A DNA stretch of 64,000 nt, from the NCBI RefSeq assembly GCF_017161325.1, contig NZ_CP045670.1, positions 868,001 to 932,000 on the forward strand, given 5' to 3'. Below the pieces are notes generated by a model. The model was not told where the DNA came from, did not search any database, and saw only the letters and a list, made by a program, of their open reading frames with translations. Within the stretch, counting starts at the first letter, position 1. Every line of letters begins with the position of its first letter. Source of the DNA: Treponema pedis. Lineage in GTDB: Bacteria > Spirochaetota > Spirochaetia > Treponematales > Treponemataceae. Below are positions 44,187-53,498 of the stretch, piece by piece. The position numbers and the translations under genes were made by a program.

Positions 44187-46238
44187 ATGCTTATTTCCGA
44201 AATTACCGCTTCCGTAACAAACATTGCCGGAGTGGGCAGTGCCGTAGCAGCCCGGCTAAAAAAATTGGGTGTTGAAAACATAGGTGAATTATTGCGTCTT
44301 TTCCCGCGTGATTGGGAAGACCGCACCAAGATTCATTTTTTTTCGGACTGGAAAAAAGTGCAAAAAATAAATGTTCCCGTAATGATTATAGGCCATCAAT
44401 GGTTCGGTTTTGGAAAAATGCGTACGCTTAAACTGATTGTTGCCGATAAGGACGGAGCTAAGGCAAGTTTAATTTGTTTTAACCGTCCTTTTATGGAAAA
44501 AAACTTTCCTGTAGGAACGGACGGAATTGTTTACGGCAGTTTTTATTATAAATACGGAGAACTGCAATCATCTTCTTTTGAGCTTGAAAAAAACGAAAAT
44601 GCGCCTGCAAAAATTCTTCCGGTTTATCCTCTAACGGCGGGATTGGGGCAGTCAAAACTGAGAAAAATCATAAATTCGGCATTAAAAATTTATGCACGCG
44701 GAATAAACTCCGAATTGCCCGAAGAGATTATACAAAAATACAACTTGCCTTCTAAACAGGAAATTTTATTTTTACTTCATACACCGCAAACGCTTCAAGA
44801 CACGGAGCGCGGAAAATACGCTTTAATTTTTGAAGAATTTTTTATTCTTCAATATGCAGTAGGAAAGCGTTCTCTTGAGCGGCGCGGGAGATTGCCCAGC
44901 CTTGAAGAAGAAAAAAAGTTTGAACAAAATATAAAAAAAATCCCGAGTTTTACCGTCTTACAAACACAGTTTTTAGATAGGCTTCCTTTTAAACTTACCG
45001 AAGACCAGCTTACCGTAACTGCCGAAGTTAATTCGGATTTGGACGGTATAAACCCTATGGCTCGTCTTATTCAGGGCGATGTAGGCTCCGGTAAAACTCT
45101 TGCGGCGTTTTTAGCCTGTATAAAAATTATCGAGCAGGGCGGACAGGCTGCGTTTCTTGCTCCCACTGAGTTGCTTGCGCGACAACATGCGGAAAATGCG
45201 GCCCGTCTTTTAGAGCCCTTAGGTATAAGGCTCGCCTTTTTAACCGGTAATGTAAAAGCAAGGGGGCGGAGTAATTTATTGCGGGAGCTCGAAAACGGAA
45301 ATATTGATTTAATTATCGGAACACATTCTCTTTTTTCCGCAGGTGTAAATTATAAAAATTTGCGGCTTGCGGTAATTGATGAACAGCACCGCTTCGGAGT
45401 TTTGCAGCGTTCCGCAATTATTCAAAAAGGAATTGAAAGCAGGGACAATGCCGAAAGGGGAAGCGGTATTGAAAAAAAATCTCCGCATATTTTAATGATG
45501 AGCGCCACGCCGATTCCCCGTACGCTTGCGCTTTCGGTTTTCGGCGATTTGGATATTTCTACAATCCGTACAATGCCGCAAGGCAGAAAGCCGGTTATAA
45601 CATACATTGCAGGAGCCGGAAAGGCGGAACGGGTGTATTCATTTATAGGCGGCGAAATTTTAAAAGGAAGGCAGGCTTACTTTGTATATCCTTTGATTGA
45701 AGAAAATGAAGAGCTTTCCTTAAAATCGGCGGAACGTATGTTTGAGGAGCTGAAACAAAGTTTTCCTTCTCACAAGGTTGCGTTAATTCATTCTAAAATA
45801 GCCGAAGAAGAACAGCGCCGCATAATGGAAGAATTTCGGTCCGGGGCAATAAGCATTTTAACGGCAACCTCGGTTGTAGAAGTCGGAGTTGACGTTCCCA
45901 ATGCAACTTGCATAGTTATAGAACATGCGGACAGATTCGGTCTTTCCGCCTTACACCAAATGAGGGGAAGAGTAGGACGAGGCTCGGAGCAGGCCTATTG
46001 TTTTTTGCTTTACGGAAAAAATTTAACCGAAAACGGAAGATGCCGTCTTACTATAATGAAGGAAACAACCGACGGATTTAAGATTGCCGAAGAAGATTTA
46101 AAACTTCGCGGCCCCGGCGACATAGGAGGCGTTGAGCAATCGGGATATTTAGGGTTTAAATACGCCGACCCCATACGCGATTATAAAATTCTTCAAACGG
46201 CAAGGGAAGCAGCCTTTGAATTACTTCAAAGACGATAG
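44187..46238 (+). CDS. recG: ATP-dependent DNA helicase RecG
   Basis: 683 residues. Remodels stalled replication forks and Holliday junctions. N-terminal wedge/OB domain (about 60-150), then helicase: Walker A QGDVGSGKTLAAF (about 296), motif II DEQHRFGVLQR (about 398), motif III MSATPIPRTLAL, and motifs V-VI ATSVVEVGVDVPNATC and HQMRGRVGRG. A RecG C-terminal TRG-type segment (ATTDGF-like ETTDGFKIAEEDLKLRGPGDIGG) is present. Normal length and apparently intact. The 149 bases after the stop hold a long A/T inverted repeat near 46340-46385. Confidence 0.97.
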   Translation: MLISEITASVTNIAGVGSAVAARLKKLGVENIGELLRLFPRDWEDRTKIHFFSDWKKVQKINVPVMIIGHQWFGFGKMRTLKLIVADKDGAKASLICFNRPFMEKNFPVGTDGIVYGSFYYKYGELQSSSFELEKNENAPAKILPVYPLTAGLGQSKLRKIINSALKIYARGINSELPEEIIQKYNLPSKQEILFLLHTPQTLQDTERGKYALIFEEFFILQYAVGKRSLERRGRLPSLEEEKKFEQNIKKIPSFTVLQTQFLDRLPFKLTEDQLTVTAEVNSDLDGINPMARLIQGDVGSGKTLAAFLACIKIIEQGGQAAFLAPTELLARQHAENAARLLEPLGIRLAFLTGNVKARGRSNLLRELENGNIDLIIGTHSLFSAGVNYKNLRLAVIDEQHRFGVLQRSAIIQKGIESRDNAERGSGIEKKSPHILMMSATPIPRTLALSVFGDLDISTIRTMPQGRKPVITYIAGAGKAERVYSFIGGEILKGRQAYFVYPLIEENEELSLKSAERMFEELKQSFPSHKVALIHSKIAEEEQRRIMEEFRSGAISILTATSVVEVGVDVPNATCIVIEHADRFGLSALHQMRGRVGRGSEQAYCFLLYGKNLTENGRCRLTIMKETTDGFKIAEEDLKLRGPGDIGGVEQSGYLGFKYADPIRDYKILQTAREAAFELLQRR

Positions 46239-46387
46239 ATTTTTTATTCGTGCGGAGAGTTTAATCCGTTACCGGACTTGTAAACAGTACTCCGATACTT
46301 TTAAGCAAAGCAAACGGGCTTAAACCCTACCTGCGATTCATTTTAAAATCAACAACCTCGCAAACTTTTAAGGTGAAATTATTGATT

Positions 46388-47296
46388 TTAAATATAATCC
46401 TTCGGAGTTAAAAATTCTTTTAATTCTTCTTTTTTTAAAGCTTTTCCTATAAAGACTGCCTTTGCTTCCGGCATAGGGCTGCAAGTTTCTATATTGTATT
46501 CGGTATTTACTATATCGAACCTTGCCCACTGCCCGTTTATCGGGACATATCCTTTTGCCCTATAGACAATTCCGAAGTGTTTATGTAAAACCGTAACTAA
46601 TTTTCCCATAAGTTCCTCAACCGAATGTATACTGATACCTCTAAGCGTTATGTTTTCCAAATCCGGAAGTTCCGTTTGTACTGGATTTTCAATTTTTATA
46701 TTACTTTTTGTATAAAACGAATGTAAAAGACTTCTCATCAATTCATCATATTTTCCCGAATACGGCTCTAAAATAATTTTTGCAGCCGGGTTTATATTAC
46801 CGAGAACCGCACAGGCGCGCTCCGTTTCCTCCTTTGTTTTTCCTTCGGTTTTTGAAAGAATAAGGTAAAAAGCATTTTTAATTTGGTCGGTATAAATTTC
46901 ATTAAATACTTTAAGATATTCATCGATACAATTTATATCGATTACGGTAACGGGTTCAAGCAGTCTAATTCTATCGTACTCTATTTTTGCAATGTTTGAA
47001 ATTACCGAACTTAACATTCCGATTCCGGTAGGCTCCACAATGAGATATTCGGGATTTACGGTATTTGCAATCGTCAAAATAGATGAAGCGAAGTCCGATT
47101 TTAATGAGCAGCAAATGCAGCCGTCGGTTAATTCCCAAACTTTTAAACGGTCGTTTTTTAAAATATCACCGTCAATGCCCGCTTCTCCGTATTCGTTTTC
47201 CATAACGGCAAATTCGGTTTTCGTTCTTTGCGAAAGCTCTCTTATAAAGGTCGTTTTTCCGGCACCTAAAAAGCCTGACACGATAAGTATTTTCAT
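46388..47296 (-). CDS. CobW-type G3E GTPase (metallochaperone)
   Basis: 302 residues. COG0523/CobW family: N-terminal P-loop SGFLGAGKTTFIREL, the metal-binding CxCC in DGCICCSLK, Walker B VEPTGIGM and a SKTE segment at the guanine site; C-terminal CobW_C-like domain. Members deliver Zn, Co or other metals to enzymes; the metal cannot be assigned. Other cobalt/nickel genes in the window make cobalt plausible but unproven. No ribosome-binding site is apparent before ATG 47296. It follows the alcohol dehydrogenase after a terminator hairpin. Confidence 0.88.
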   Translation of the reverse strand: MKILIVSGFLGAGKTTFIRELSQRTKTEFAVMENEYGEAGIDGDILKNDRLKVWELTDGCICCSLKSDFASSILTIANTVNPEYLIVEPTGIGMLSSVISNIAKIEYDRIRLLEPVTVIDINCIDEYLKVFNEIYTDQIKNAFYLILSKTEGKTKEETERACAVLGNINPAAKIILEPYSGKYDELMRSLLHSFYTKSNIKIENPVQTELPDLENITLRGISIHSVEELMGKLVTVLHKHFGIVYRAKGYVPINGQWARFDIVNTEYNIETCSPMPEAKAVFIGKALKKEELKEFLTPKDYI

Positions 47297-47311
47297 GGTA
47301 CGTGTTTGTTT

Positions 47312-47346
47312 AAAATTTTGCAGGTGTAAAACACCTGCAAAATTTT
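47312..47346 (-). terminator. terminator of the alcohol dehydrogenase gene
   Basis: AAAATTTTGCAGGTG (47312-47326), loop TAAAA, CACCTGCAAAATTTT (47332-47346): perfect 15-pair stem 8 bases beyond the stop. Confidence 0.85.
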
Positions 47347-47354
47347 ATATGGGA

Positions 47355-48410
47355 TTAGATAATGACAACCGGTTTAATCAGGTCGGCGGGCTTATCCTTC
47401 ATTAAATAAAGGGCTTTTTCGACATTTTCAAATCCGTTAAATTTATGGGTAATCAATTTTGAAAGGTCTAATTTTCCGATAGCAACAAGACTGCTTAATT
47501 TTTCCATTCTCAGTCTTCCGCCCGGCATAAGACCGCCGTTAATTTGTTTGTGCCCCATTCCGACACCCCATTCGACACGCGGAATTTTTACGGAAACACC
47601 GGAGCCGAGGTAGTTTACGTTTCCGATTTTTCCGCCCGCTTTTAAAGCTTTTACCGCTTCTTCAAACGTATCGACGGTGCCTCCTGCAATAATAACCTTG
47701 TCCACACCCTTTCCGTGAGTCAGGTCTAAAATCTGCTTATCTATGGGGCCGTTTTTATAGCTTATAATATCGGTTGCTCCGTAAAATTTTGCGGCTTCAA
47801 CACAATTCGGACGTGTTCCTACGGCATAGATTCGCGAAGCTCCTCGTAAATTTGCACCTGCAACGGCCATAAGTCCTACAGGGCCTATACCGATAACCAA
47901 AACCGAATCTCCGTATTGAACATCGGCCAATTCCGCTCCGTGAAAGCCCGTAGGAACCATATCCGAAAGCATAGGAGCATGTTCGATTTTTATCCCGTCG
48001 GGAATGAGGGCAAGGTTTCCGTCCGCATCGTTTACGTGAAAAAATTCACCGAAAACGCCGTCTTTAAAATTGGAAAATTTCCAGCCTGCAAGCATTCCGC
48101 CCGAGTGCATGGAATATCCGCCTTGTGCTTCAAGCGAATTCCAATCCGGCGTAATCGCCGGTACCAAAACCTTATCGCCGACTTTAAAGTCCTTTACCAA
48201 AGAGCCTACTTCAACAATTTCACCGCAGCCTTCATGTCCTAAAATCATATTGCGGCGGTCTCCGATTGCACCCTCCCACACAGTGTGAATATCCGATGTA
48301 CACGGCGCAAGGGCCAAGGGTTTACAAATCGCATCTAAGGGGCCGCAGGCGGGCGCCGGTTTTTCAATCCAACCTGTTTCTCCCAATTTAATCATAGCAA
48401 AACCTTTCAT
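47355..48410 (-). CDS. adh: NADP-dependent secondary alcohol (isopropanol) dehydrogenase
   Basis: 351 residues, strongly like the tetrameric Thermoanaerobacter brockii / Clostridium beijerinckii enzymes along the whole length. Catalytic zinc site: Cys37 (LALAPCTSDIHTV), His59 (MILGHEGCGE) and the expected Asp in LSDMVPTGFHGAELAD. NADP specificity is suggested by the GTRPNCVEAAKFYGATD region, parallel to GSRP in those enzymes. Also shared: GMLAGWKFSNFKDGVFGEFF and PGGRLR. It interconverts secondary alcohols and ketones with NADPH. The structural zinc loop is absent, as in that group. AGGAGG before ATG. Confidence 0.92.
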   Translation of the reverse strand: MKGFAMIKLGETGWIEKPAPACGPLDAICKPLALAPCTSDIHTVWEGAIGDRRNMILGHEGCGEIVEVGSLVKDFKVGDKVLVPAITPDWNSLEAQGGYSMHSGGMLAGWKFSNFKDGVFGEFFHVNDADGNLALIPDGIKIEHAPMLSDMVPTGFHGAELADVQYGDSVLVIGIGPVGLMAVAGANLRGASRIYAVGTRPNCVEAAKFYGATDIISYKNGPIDKQILDLTHGKGVDKVIIAGGTVDTFEEAVKALKAGGKIGNVNYLGSGVSVKIPRVEWGVGMGHKQINGGLMPGGRLRMEKLSSLVAIGKLDLSKLITHKFNGFENVEKALYLMKDKPADLIKPVVII

Positions 48411-48469
48411 AAAAACCTCCTGATTATTATTTTATTATACAATAAGTAATTCTGTCAATATAAAAATTT

Positions 48470-49462
48470 TTACATATATAAGTTGCAGGCAACAAAATGC
48501 CCTGAAGAAATTTCTTTAAGAACCGGATTTTTAATTTTACATTCTTTAAGAGCTTTGGGACACCTCAGAAAAAAGCGGCAGCCTTCGGGTTTCGTGTTTC
48601 CCCTTTCGAACTTATCGAAGATAAATTTTTCGGAATTTAGAGAATCTTCTTTAAAATGAATACGTCTTGCCATCATCGGGTTTTCAATATCGGTGCTCGG
48701 AATTGCCGAAATTAAAATTTGAGAATAGGGGTGAAGCGGATTTTTATAAAGCTCCGTACTTTGAGCGAACTCGGCAATTTTTCCCAAATACATAACTCCT
48801 ACCTTATCTGAAATATATTTTACAATCGATAAATCATGAGCAATAAAAAGATATGTCATATTAAATTCTTTTTGCAATTTTACAAGCAAATTTATAATCT
48901 GAGCTTGAATCGAAACGTCAAGAGAAGAAATAGGTTCATCGCAAACAACAAAATCGGGTTTTACAGCTAATGCACGGGCAATCCCTATCCGCTGTCTTTG
49001 TCCTCCTGAAAATTCATGAGGAAATCTGTCGGCGTGTCCGGCGGAAAGACCTACCGTTTCCAAAAGAGAGTAAACGGCGCTTTCTTTTTCTTCTTTTGTT
49101 TTATACATTTTATGAGCTTCCATTCCTTCGGAAATAATTTGTGAAATCGTCATTCTGGGATTAAAAGAAGAATACGGGTCCTGCAAAATAATTTGAGCTC
49201 TCTTTTTAAATTCATGCAATTCTTTTTTTGAAGCTTTAACTATATCCGTTCCGTCAAACAAAATACTTCCGCCGTCAGGCTTGTATAAGCCTAAAATAGT
49301 TCTTCCAAGTGTTGTTTTTCCGCAGCCCGATTCTCCTACAATCCCGACCGTTTCTCCGCGGTTAATTTTAAAACTTATATCATCGACGGCATAGACACAT
49401 TCGCGTTTTCCGGTGTTAAAATATTTTTTTAAACCGTATACTTCCAAAAGAGCGTTATTCAT
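48470..49462 (-). CDS. oppF: oligopeptide/dipeptide ABC importer ATPase
   Basis: 330 residues. Second ATPase of the Opp/Dpp-type importer. Walker A VGESGCGKTTLGRTI, signature HEFSGGQRQRIGIARAL, Walker B FVVCDEPISSLD, H-loop LFIAHDLS, and the C-terminal cysteine-rich oligo_HPY segment (GCRFFLRCPKALKECK) that binds a 4Fe-4S cluster in related proteins. Overlaps oppD by 8 bases. End of the oppBCDF operon; no terminator hairpin is obvious in the following 59 bases. Confidence 0.95.
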   Translation of the reverse strand: MNNALLEVYGLKKYFNTGKRECVYAVDDISFKINRGETVGIVGESGCGKTTLGRTILGLYKPDGGSILFDGTDIVKASKKELHEFKKRAQIILQDPYSSFNPRMTISQIISEGMEAHKMYKTKEEKESAVYSLLETVGLSAGHADRFPHEFSGGQRQRIGIARALAVKPDFVVCDEPISSLDVSIQAQIINLLVKLQKEFNMTYLFIAHDLSIVKYISDKVGVMYLGKIAEFAQSTELYKNPLHPYSQILISAIPSTDIENPMMARRIHFKEDSLNSEKFIFDKFERGNTKPEGCRFFLRCPKALKECKIKNPVLKEISSGHFVACNLYM

Positions 49463-50552
49463 TTTTCGAAGTCCTTTCGATATTTTCGTTTATATGCGTT
49501 ATTTTTTCGGAGGTTTTAGTCCGTTTCGGGCTGTAAAAAGTATTTCCATGCTCTGCGGCGAGGGTGTTTATTGTTTTTGCCGCAGGGTGCTCAAGCCAAC
49601 ATGCCGCGAAATGTTCTTTATTTATTTTAATTTCTAAGGGTTTCCGCTCAAGACAAATTTTCATACATTTATTACAGCGGGGAGCAAAGGCGCACCCCCT
49701 TATTTTTTCCAACATATCCGGATGACCGCCTTCCGGTGCATATAGCTTTTTTTCTTTTAACTGTTCAATTGAAGGGACGGAGGCGAGCAGGGCTTCGGTA
49801 TAAGGATGTTTATGATTTTTAAAAATATCGGAAGTTTTTCCGCGCTCAATTATTTCTCCTGCATACATAACTTGAATTCTGTCTGCAATTTCAGCGGCAA
49901 CACCTAGGTCGTGCGTAATTAATACAACGGCGGTTTTTGTTTCTTTTTGAATTTTTTTAATAAGCTCCAGTATTTCCGCCTGAATTGTTACATCAAGGGC
50001 TGTTGTAGGTTCATCGGCAATTAAGATTTTCGGGTTACATACCAATGCAATTGCAATCATAACTCGCTGACGCATTCCTCCGGAAAATTCATAGGGATAT
50101 TGTTTTAAGCGTTTTTCCGCATTAGGAATTTGTACAAGTTCTAAAATTTTAACGGCTCTTTCTTTAGCTTTACTTTTGCAGATTTTTTCATGAATTAAAA
50201 TACTTTCAATTATTTGATTGCCTATTGTCATTGTGGGGTTAAGATAGCTTAAAGGGTCTTGAAAAATCATTGAAATTTCGCCGCCTCGTATTTTTTCCAT
50301 ATCTTTTTCCGAACATTCAAGTAAATTTTTTCCTTCAAAAATAATTTTGGAATTTTCAGAAATGCGGGTTTTCTTACCGGGAAGGAGCCTTAAAATGGAA
50401 TGAGCGGTAACGCTTTTTCCGCAGCCGGATTCACCTACTATAACCAAGGTTTCGTTTTTATTTACGGTAAATGAAACTCCGTTTACGGCGTAAATTGTAC
50501 CTGCATAAGTTTTAAAAGTAACCGCTAAATTTTCAACATTTAATAAACTCAT
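49455..50552 (-). CDS. oppD: oligopeptide/dipeptide ABC importer ATPase
   Basis: 365 residues. Walker A VGESGCGKSVTAHSI, signature YEFSGGMRQRVMIAIAL, Walker B ILIADEPTTALD, H-loop VLITHDLG. C-terminal oligo_HPY domain with CAFAPRCNKCMKICLE. The final 35 residues (TINTLAAEHGNTFYSPKRTK) are an unusual extension. Its start overlaps the oppC stop by one base. Partners oppB, oppC and oppF flank it. Confidence 0.95.
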   Translation of the reverse strand: MSLLNVENLAVTFKTYAGTIYAVNGVSFTVNKNETLVIVGESGCGKSVTAHSILRLLPGKKTRISENSKIIFEGKNLLECSEKDMEKIRGGEISMIFQDPLSYLNPTMTIGNQIIESILIHEKICKSKAKERAVKILELVQIPNAEKRLKQYPYEFSGGMRQRVMIAIALVCNPKILIADEPTTALDVTIQAEILELIKKIQKETKTAVVLITHDLGVAAEIADRIQVMYAGEIIERGKTSDIFKNHKHPYTEALLASVPSIEQLKEKKLYAPEGGHPDMLEKIRGCAFAPRCNKCMKICLERKPLEIKINKEHFAACWLEHPAAKTINTLAAEHGNTFYSPKRTKTSEKITHINENIERTSKNE

Positions 50553-51478
50553 TATTTATATTTCCTTAAATGCGGGTCCATCGCGTCGCGTAAGGCATCT
50601 CCGATAATTTGTAAAGATAAAATCGTTAAGCTGATAAAAAGACCCGGAAAAAATAATTGATACGGATAGAATAACATTGAATTTTTTGCATTTGAAGCCA
50701 GCACTCCCCAACTTGTATGCGGCGGCTGAACTCCCAAACCTATATATGACAAAAAGGCTTCACCGAAAATAAAGGACGGAATATTAAAAGTTACGGCTAC
50801 AATCATAATGCTTATCGTGTTCGGAAGTAAATGTTTTATAATTATCTTAAAAGAACTTGTGCCTAAAGCTTTAGCTGCTAAAACGAAATCCTGATTCTTA
50901 ATTTGCAAAACCTGTCCGCGTACAAGCCGTGCGGTAAAGCACCAACCGGTAATTGTCATTGCAAGGATAATCGAAATAATTCCTTTTCCGAAAACAAGAG
51001 AAATAAGAACGGACACTATTAAATACGGAATACTCGAAAGGATTTCCACTATGCGCATCATAATTATATCGGTTTTACCTCCCGCATAAGCCGAAATACC
51101 TCCGTAAATAAGTCCTATAGTCATATCTATTGCAGCTCCTATTACGGCAATAAAAAGTGAAATTCTTCCTCCGGCACATATTCGTGTAAATAAATCTCTG
51201 CCTAATTCGTCCGTACCGAACCAAAATTGCAAAGACGGGCTTAAATTTTTGTTTTTTAAATTTCCCTCGTTTACGGAATATCCGCTTATAGACGGCCCTG
51301 CAAGACAAAGTAAAACTATCAGTCCTAAAACCGCACAGGAAAAAAGAGCGCTTTTACTGCGTTTAAACCGCCGTCTTACATCTTCCCAAAAGCCTATGCT
51401 AACTCTTACGGATTGAATTTCTTTTTTGCAGGGAGTTACAAATTCAAAATCGGCGGTAGAAAATTCTTCGTTGTTCAT
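50552..51478 (-). CDS. oppC: peptide ABC importer permease
   Basis: 308 residues, about six membrane segments. N-terminal OppC-type extension with FWEDVRRRFKRSKSALFSC. Conserved FGTDELGRDLFTRIC and the EAA loop DFVLAAKALGTSSFKIIIKHLLPN, which docks on the ATPases. The last part contains PPHTSWGVLASNA. Placed between oppB and oppD with 1-base spacing. Confidence 0.95.
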   Translation of the reverse strand: MNNEEFSTADFEFVTPCKKEIQSVRVSIGFWEDVRRRFKRSKSALFSCAVLGLIVLLCLAGPSISGYSVNEGNLKNKNLSPSLQFWFGTDELGRDLFTRICAGGRISLFIAVIGAAIDMTIGLIYGGISAYAGGKTDIIMMRIVEILSSIPYLIVSVLISLVFGKGIISIILAMTITGWCFTARLVRGQVLQIKNQDFVLAAKALGTSSFKIIIKHLLPNTISIMIVAVTFNIPSFIFGEAFLSYIGLGVQPPHTSWGVLASNAKNSMLFYPYQLFFPGLFISLTILSLQIIGDALRDAMDPHLRKYK

Positions 51479-51479
51479 T

Positions 51480-52418
51480 TTACATTTCTTTTTTCAGTTG
51501 AGCTTTAATACGCGGGTCGATTAAGGCATAAGCAATATCGACAATAATAAGAGAGATGATATATAAAAAAGAAATAAAAACAGTTTGTCCCATTACCATT
51601 GTATAGTCGCGCTCGGAAATTGAATGTACAAAATAGGAGCCCAAGCCGGGAACGGAAAATATATTTTCAACGATAAAGGTTCCGGTAAAGGTAAATGCAA
51701 TTTGAGGGCCGAGCATTGTTATAACGGGCAAAGATGCATTCCGTAAAATATGACTTCGGATAATTTTATTTTTTGAAGCGCCCTTTGCACGTGCGGTTAA
51801 AATATATTCTTTGTTAATAATATCCAAATAGTTTGAACGCATATAACGGGAATACTTTGCAATGGGGCCTACAGTAAGGGCGATTGAAGGAAGAACGGTA
51901 TATTTAAAACTTCCCCAGCCCGTAATCGGCAAGAGGTTGTATTTAATGCCGAAATAATACTGAAGTAATTGAGCGATAACAAAACTCGGAATGGAGATAC
52001 CTGCAACCGCAATTAAAATAACCGCATAGTCAAATTTTTTTCCCCTGTTTGCAGCAGCTGAAATACCGAAACTTAAACCTATTGTAACGCCCAACAACAG
52101 GGCTTGAAGTCCCAGTAAGGCTGAAACCGGAGCATGTGTTTTAATAACATCTGTAACCTTTCTGCCGCGGTAATATAAAGAAGTTCCCAAATCGCCGCGT
52201 GTAAATAAATTTTTCCAAAATATAAAATATTGAGCGGTAAGAGGTTTATCGAAACCGTACTCGGAATATAATTCCGCACGGCGCGTTTCCGGCAGGTTTT
52301 CGGCTATTGTTTCTATAGGATTTCCAGGAATGATACGGACAAGAAAAAAAGTAATACTTGCAGTTATAAACATTGTAAGTATACCGTATAAAATACGCTT
52401 AATTATAAATTTCAGCAT
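51480..52418 (-). CDS. oppB: peptide ABC importer permease
   Basis: 312 residues, six membrane segments. Typical OppB start LKFIIKRILYGILTMF, then FFLVRIIPGNP, the GLGLS-like ITIGLSFGI region and EAA loop EYILTARAKGASKNKII. It is the first gene of the operon. No oligopeptide-binding lipoprotein (OppA) gene is adjacent, so the receptor must be elsewhere. Confidence 0.95.
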   Translation of the reverse strand: MLKFIIKRILYGILTMFITASITFFLVRIIPGNPIETIAENLPETRRAELYSEYGFDKPLTAQYFIFWKNLFTRGDLGTSLYYRGRKVTDVIKTHAPVSALLGLQALLLGVTIGLSFGISAAANRGKKFDYAVILIAVAGISIPSFVIAQLLQYYFGIKYNLLPITGWGSFKYTVLPSIALTVGPIAKYSRYMRSNYLDIINKEYILTARAKGASKNKIIRSHILRNASLPVITMLGPQIAFTFTGTFIVENIFSVPGLGSYFVHSISERDYTMVMGQTVFISFLYIISLIIVDIAYALIDPRIKAQLKKEM

Positions 52419-52459
52419 AGTAAGGTTTATTGAATTTAAATATATAAGCAGGGCAAAAC

Positions 52460-52482
52460 GGTAAGGGGATAAACCCCTTACC
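52460..52482 (-). terminator. terminator between fba and oppB
   Basis: GGTAAGGGG-ATAAA-CCCCTTACC, perfect 9-pair stem, 10 bases beyond the fba stop on the minus strand, followed by GTTTTG. It separates fba from the opp operon. Confidence 0.8.
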
Positions 52483-52492
52483 CGATTTTATT

Positions 52493-53380
52493 TTATGTTA
52501 TAGAAGCTTCGTAAATACCTTTAACGGTTGTTTCCAATATCTTATCAAATTCGCTGTCGCTTTGTTTTGCATACAAGCCTTCTGCAAGAGCTCTGGAAAA
52601 ACTTGCAATTATACCGCGGTTTTTAGCCAAAAGCTCATTTGCCTCTTCTCTGGAATAGCCTCCCGAAAGAGCGACAACTCTTACAACTTGGGGGTGTTTT
52701 GTAAATTCTTCATAAAGATTTGCTTTTGTAGGAATTGAAAGTTTAAACATAACGAGTAAATCTTTAGGTAATGTTTTAAGATGTTCCGACAATTCCTTTT
52801 TTAAAATTTCTTCACATTCCGCCTTATCGGGAGATTTTATATCTACTTCCGGTTCGATAATGGGAACAAGACCGGCTTTTGCAATTTGAATGCCGAGTTC
52901 AAACTGTTGATTTACAACGGCTTTGATACTTGCAGGATTTGCCTTTTTAATAACCGAACGCATTTTTGTTCCGAATATATGTTTTTCTACGGCATGTTTT
53001 AATAATGCATCGAAATTCGGTATCGGTTTCATAAGCTGAACTCCGTCTTTTTCTTCGGCAAGTCCCTTATCCACTTTTAAAAACGGCAAAATTCTCTTTT
53101 TTTCCCATAAAAAATCGGCAGTAGGTATTCCTTCAATTTCGCGTTCCATTGTTTGCTCAAATAAAATAGCTCCTAAAATTTTATCGGAATTAAAAGCCTT
53201 ACTTGTGATAATCCGCGTTCTCATCTTATGAACTAAATCAAACATTTGTTCTTCATTGGAATATTCCGTTTCCGCAACTCCGTAAGCAGCTAATGCTTTT
53301 GGAGTGCTTCCTCCGCTTTGGTCTAAGGCTGCAATAAAACCCTTATCGTTTTTCATACGTTCCAATTTTACGGTATCCAT
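52493..53380 (-). CDS. fba: fructose-bisphosphate aldolase, class I
   Basis: 295 residues from ATG 53380 (AGGAG six bases upstream); an in-frame upstream start is not credible. Bacterial class I aldolase: [63 protein letters not shown] with the Schiff-base neighbourhood, [22 protein letters not shown] with the later Lys, and [12 protein letters not shown] (phosphate site). Cleaves fructose-1,6-bisphosphate in glycolysis, metal-independent. Confidence 0.95.
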   Translation of the reverse strand: MDTVKLERMKNDKGFIAALDQSGGSTPKALAAYGVAETEYSNEEQMFDLVHKMRTRIITSKAFNSDKILGAILFEQTMEREIEGIPTADFLWEKKRILPFLKVDKGLAEEKDGVQLMKPIPNFDALLKHAVEKHIFGTKMRSVIKKANPASIKAVVNQQFELGIQIAKAGLVPIIEPEVDIKSPDKAECEEILKKELSEHLKTLPKDLLVMFKLSIPTKANLYEEFTKHPQVVRVVALSGGYSREEANELLAKNRGIIASFSRALAEGLYAKQSDSEFDKILETTVKGIYEASIT

Positions 53381-53470
53381 AAATAACTCCTGAAAATAAA
53401 TTAAAATCATAATTTAATTTTATGACGGTTATAATTATAACACATCTTTTTTGTTACGCCTAGCAGGTAT

Positions 53471-53498
53471 AAAAAAAGGGGCTTAAGCCCCCTTTTTT
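53471..53498 (-). terminator. nox terminator
   Basis: Palindrome A7-GGGGCTTAAGCCCC-T8; on the minus strand the T-run directly follows the stem. It abuts the nox stop codon. Confidence 0.85.
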
